Positions 13,685-15,556 of a stretch of DNA of 15,556 nucleotides are shown here, in pieces (the first letter of the stretch is position 1; the number at the start of each line of letters is the position of its first letter). The notes below the pieces were generated by a model, which was given only the letters and a program-made list of their open reading frames with translations, made no database searches and was not told the origin of the DNA. This stretch comes from an uncultured Collinsella sp. (GTDB lineage Bacteria; Actinomycetota; Coriobacteriia; Coriobacteriales; Coriobacteriaceae). Location: NCBI GenBank assembly GCA_902489515.1, contig CABUAL010000010.1, forward strand, positions 1 to 15,556, in the 5' to 3' direction. A program made the position numbers and the translations under genes.

Positions 13685-15547
13685 ATGCGCGTTTCTTACG
13701 ACTGGCTCAAGACCATGATCGATATTCCGGAGGATCCCAAGACCCTTTCGGACGAATACATCCGTACCGGTACCGAGGTCGAGGCGATTGACACCGTGGG
13801 TGAGTCCTTCGACCACGTGGTGACCGCCAAGGTGCTCACCAAGACCCCGCACCCCGATAGCGATCACATGTATGTGTGCTCGGTCGACGTGGGCGACAAG
13901 AATCTCGACGCCGACGGCAACCCCGCCCCGCTGCAGATCGTCTGCGGCGCGCAGAACTTCGAGGCTGGCGACCACATCGTCACGGCCATGATCGGCGCCG
14001 TGCTTCCCGGCGACGTCAAGATCAAGAAGAGCAAGCTTCGCGGCGTCGTGTCCATGGGCATGAACTGCTCCGCGCGCGAGCTCGGCCTGGGCGGCGACCA
14101 CTCCGGCATCATGATTCTGCCCGAGGACACGCCCTGCGGCATGCCGTTTGCCGAGTATGTGGGCTCGAGCGACACCGTGCTCGACTGCGAGATCACGCCC
14201 AACCGTCCCGACTGCCTGTCCATGATCGGCATGGCTCGCGAGACCGGCGCCATCTTCGACCGCGATTTCCACGTTGAGCTGCCCGCCATCAAGGCCGAGA
14301 CCGGCCGCGCGACCGACGACGAGCTTTCCGTCGAGATCGCCGACGAGGGCCTGTGCGACCGCTATGTCGCCCGCATCGTGCGCAACGTGAAGGTCGGCCC
14401 CTCGCCCGACTGGATGGTCAAGCGCCTTAACGCCTTGGGCGTGCGTCCGCACAACAACATCGTCGACATCACCAACTATGTGATGATGCTCACTGGTCAG
14501 CCGCTGCACGCCTTTGACCTGGACACCTTTGCCGAGCGCGATGGCCATCGCCGCGTGGTGGTTCGCGCCGCCCAGCAGGACGAGAAGTTTACGACCCTCG
14601 ACGGCGAGGAGCGCACGCTCGACGCCGGCATGGGCCTCATCACCGACGGCGAGCGTCCCGTGGCGCTGGCCGGTGTCATGGGCGGCATGGATTCCGAGAT
14701 CGAGGACGATACCGTTGACGTGATGGTCGAGAGTGCCTGCTTCAACGCCGGCCGCACCTCGCACACCAGCCGTGACCTATCGCTGATTTCCGACGCCTCC
14801 ATCCGCTTTGAGCGCCAGGTCGACGAGACCGGCTGCGTGGACGTCGCCAATGTGACGTGCGCGCTGATCGAGGAGATCGCCGGCGGCGAGGTTGCTCCCG
14901 GCTATGTGGACGTGTTCCCCGCGCCCAAGACCATCGACAGCATTAAGCTGCGCCTGGCCCGCGTGCGTGCCATCTGCGGTGCCGACATCGAGCCCGACTT
15001 TATCGAGCGCTCGCTTACCCGCCTGGGCTGCACCGTCGAGCGCGACGGCGAGGACTTTATGGTCACGCCGCCGAGCTTCCGTCCCGACCTGCCGCGTGAG
15101 ATCGACCTGATCGAGGAGGTCTTGCGCCTATGGGGCATGGGCCGCGTGACGGCGACCATTCCGGCTGCCAAGAACCACATCGGCGGTCTGACCCGCGAGC
15201 AGAAGCTCACTCGTAAGGTCGGCGAGATCCTGCGCGCCTGCGGCCTCAACGAGACCACGACTTTTGGCTTTGCCGCCCCGGGCGACCTGGAGAAGATCGG
15301 TATGTCCACCGAGGGTCGCGGTTGCCCCGTGGTGCTCATGAACCCGCTGGTAGCCGAGCAGACCGAGATGCGCCGCTCGCTGTTGCCAGGCCTGTTGCAG
15401 TCTGTGGCCTACAACGAGGCCCACGGCACGCCCAACGTGCATCTGTACGAGGTCGGCAGCTTGTTCCACGGTCGCGAGAACGCCAGCCTGCCCAAGGAGA
15501 CCAAGTCCGTGGCGGGCGCAGCACGACCCGGTTGCAGGAAGGCATAG
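13685..15547 (+). CDS. pheT: Phenylalanyl-tRNA synthetase beta subunit, 3' part missing
   Basis: The beta subunit of phenylalanyl-tRNA synthetase, which supports the alpha subunit, binds tRNA and edits mischarged tyrosine. The start RVSYDWLKTMIDIP is typical, with AAAGGAG 9 nt upstream. Domains in order are an EMAP/OB-type tRNA-binding domain (about 40-155, with PHPDSDHMYVC), the B3/B4 editing region (about 210-385), a B5 domain (about 419-490, ending FRPDLPREIDLIEEVLRLWG) and the start of the catalytic-like domain (from about 500). Family members are about 800 residues. Here the frame stops at 620, after LPKETKSVAG, with AARPGCRKA that does not resemble PheT. The rest of the catalytic-like domain and the FDX-ACB anticodon-binding domain are absent. 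Because the final bases look like inverted pheT sequence, the stop at 15545-15547 is probably not the natural end; homology ends near 15517. Confidence 0.93.
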   Translation: MRVSYDWLKTMIDIPEDPKTLSDEYIRTGTEVEAIDTVGESFDHVVTAKVLTKTPHPDSDHMYVCSVDVGDKNLDADGNPAPLQIVCGAQNFEAGDHIVTAMIGAVLPGDVKIKKSKLRGVVSMGMNCSARELGLGGDHSGIMILPEDTPCGMPFAEYVGSSDTVLDCEITPNRPDCLSMIGMARETGAIFDRDFHVELPAIKAETGRATDDELSVEIADEGLCDRYVARIVRNVKVGPSPDWMVKRLNALGVRPHNNIVDITNYVMMLTGQPLHAFDLDTFAERDGHRRVVVRAAQQDEKFTTLDGEERTLDAGMGLITDGERPVALAGVMGGMDSEIEDDTVDVMVESACFNAGRTSHTSRDLSLISDASIRFERQVDETGCVDVANVTCALIEEIAGGEVAPGYVDVFPAPKTIDSIKLRLARVRAICGADIEPDFIERSLTRLGCTVERDGEDFMVTPPSFRPDLPREIDLIEEVLRLWGMGRVTATIPAAKNHIGGLTREQKLTRKVGEILRACGLNETTTFGFAAPGDLEKIGMSTEGRGCPVVLMNPLVAEQTEMRRSLLPGLLQSVAYNEAHGTPNVHLYEVGSLFHGRENASLPKETKSVAGAARPGCRKA

Positions 15548-15555
15548 CTCTCGCC
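15517..15555 (-). other. Inverted pheT-like fragment at the window end
   Basis: Read on the minus strand from 15555, these bases encode GESYAFLQPGRAA. This resembles the conserved HPG/QPGRAA motif of PheT, which in complete proteins lies some tens of residues after the VAG-V-x-x-G segment where the forward frame loses homology. Forward and reversed pheT sequence therefore meet at about 15512-15520. The simplest reading is a fold-back chimera from assembly or library preparation; a true inversion inside pheT is the alternative. Confidence 0.6.
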
Positions 15556-15556
15556 C

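Noticed and set aside
13568..14764. 398-codon minus-strand frame opposite pheT
   Set aside because: The composition is typical of antisense to high-GC coding sequence, and the plus strand is clearly pheT.

Overview
The window looks like a chromosomal segment of a high-GC gut actinobacterium of the Coriobacteriia, most likely Collinsella or a close relative. This is inferred from the GC-rich, C/G-ending codon use in the housekeeping genes, actinobacterial-style proteins (DUF4012 envelope protein, phosphoglucosamine mutase, M32 carboxypeptidase, pheS-pheT), and a T-box leader with a transcription terminator before pheS. No rRNA, insertion sequence, integrase or CRISPR array was seen. The right edge has a chimeric-looking end, and the unusual window length would fit a contig end.

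Left part (1-5.0 kb), accessory in character: an AT-rich regulatory region carries two copies of a composite repeat, GAGAGATAA-N4-GAGAGATAACTGAG, plus further copies in both orientations. It precedes a gene for an AlbA_2 / GHKL-ATPase / winged-helix protein, a probable DNA-binding regulator that may control itself. Then come an orphan minus-strand protein of 163 aa, a 360-aa HNH endonuclease with an N-terminal domain I do not recognise, a 94-aa protein with two CPxCG zinc knuckles, and a convergent DUF5710-type protein. Codon use here is less biased than in the right half.

Middle (5.0-10.3 kb): a minus-strand tRNA-Val(GAC) has its own promoter, a likely UP element and an intrinsic terminator. 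A DMT/EamA-family transporter follows. Next is a two-gene operon of a DUF4012 membrane protein with a long disordered cytoplasmic tail and glmM (phosphoglucosamine mutase, 12 nt downstream), which together suggest cell-envelope or polysaccharide work. A hairpin between glmM and the next, convergent gene has its T-tract on the minus strand.

Right part (10.3-15.6 kb): an M32 metallocarboxypeptidase on the minus strand has an unusual Lys/Ala-rich N-terminus. Divergent from it is the phenylalanyl-tRNA synthetase operon. A T-box riboswitch with a terminator/antiterminator pair precedes pheS, and a 180-bp spacer holding an 87-bp imperfect palindrome separates pheS from pheT. The pheT frame stops at about 620 of the usual ~800 codons. 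The last ~40 bases read on the opposite strand as GESYAFLQPGRAA, which resembles a conserved PheT motif expected further downstream, so the end of the window is probably a fold-back chimera or inversion rather than a true gene end.
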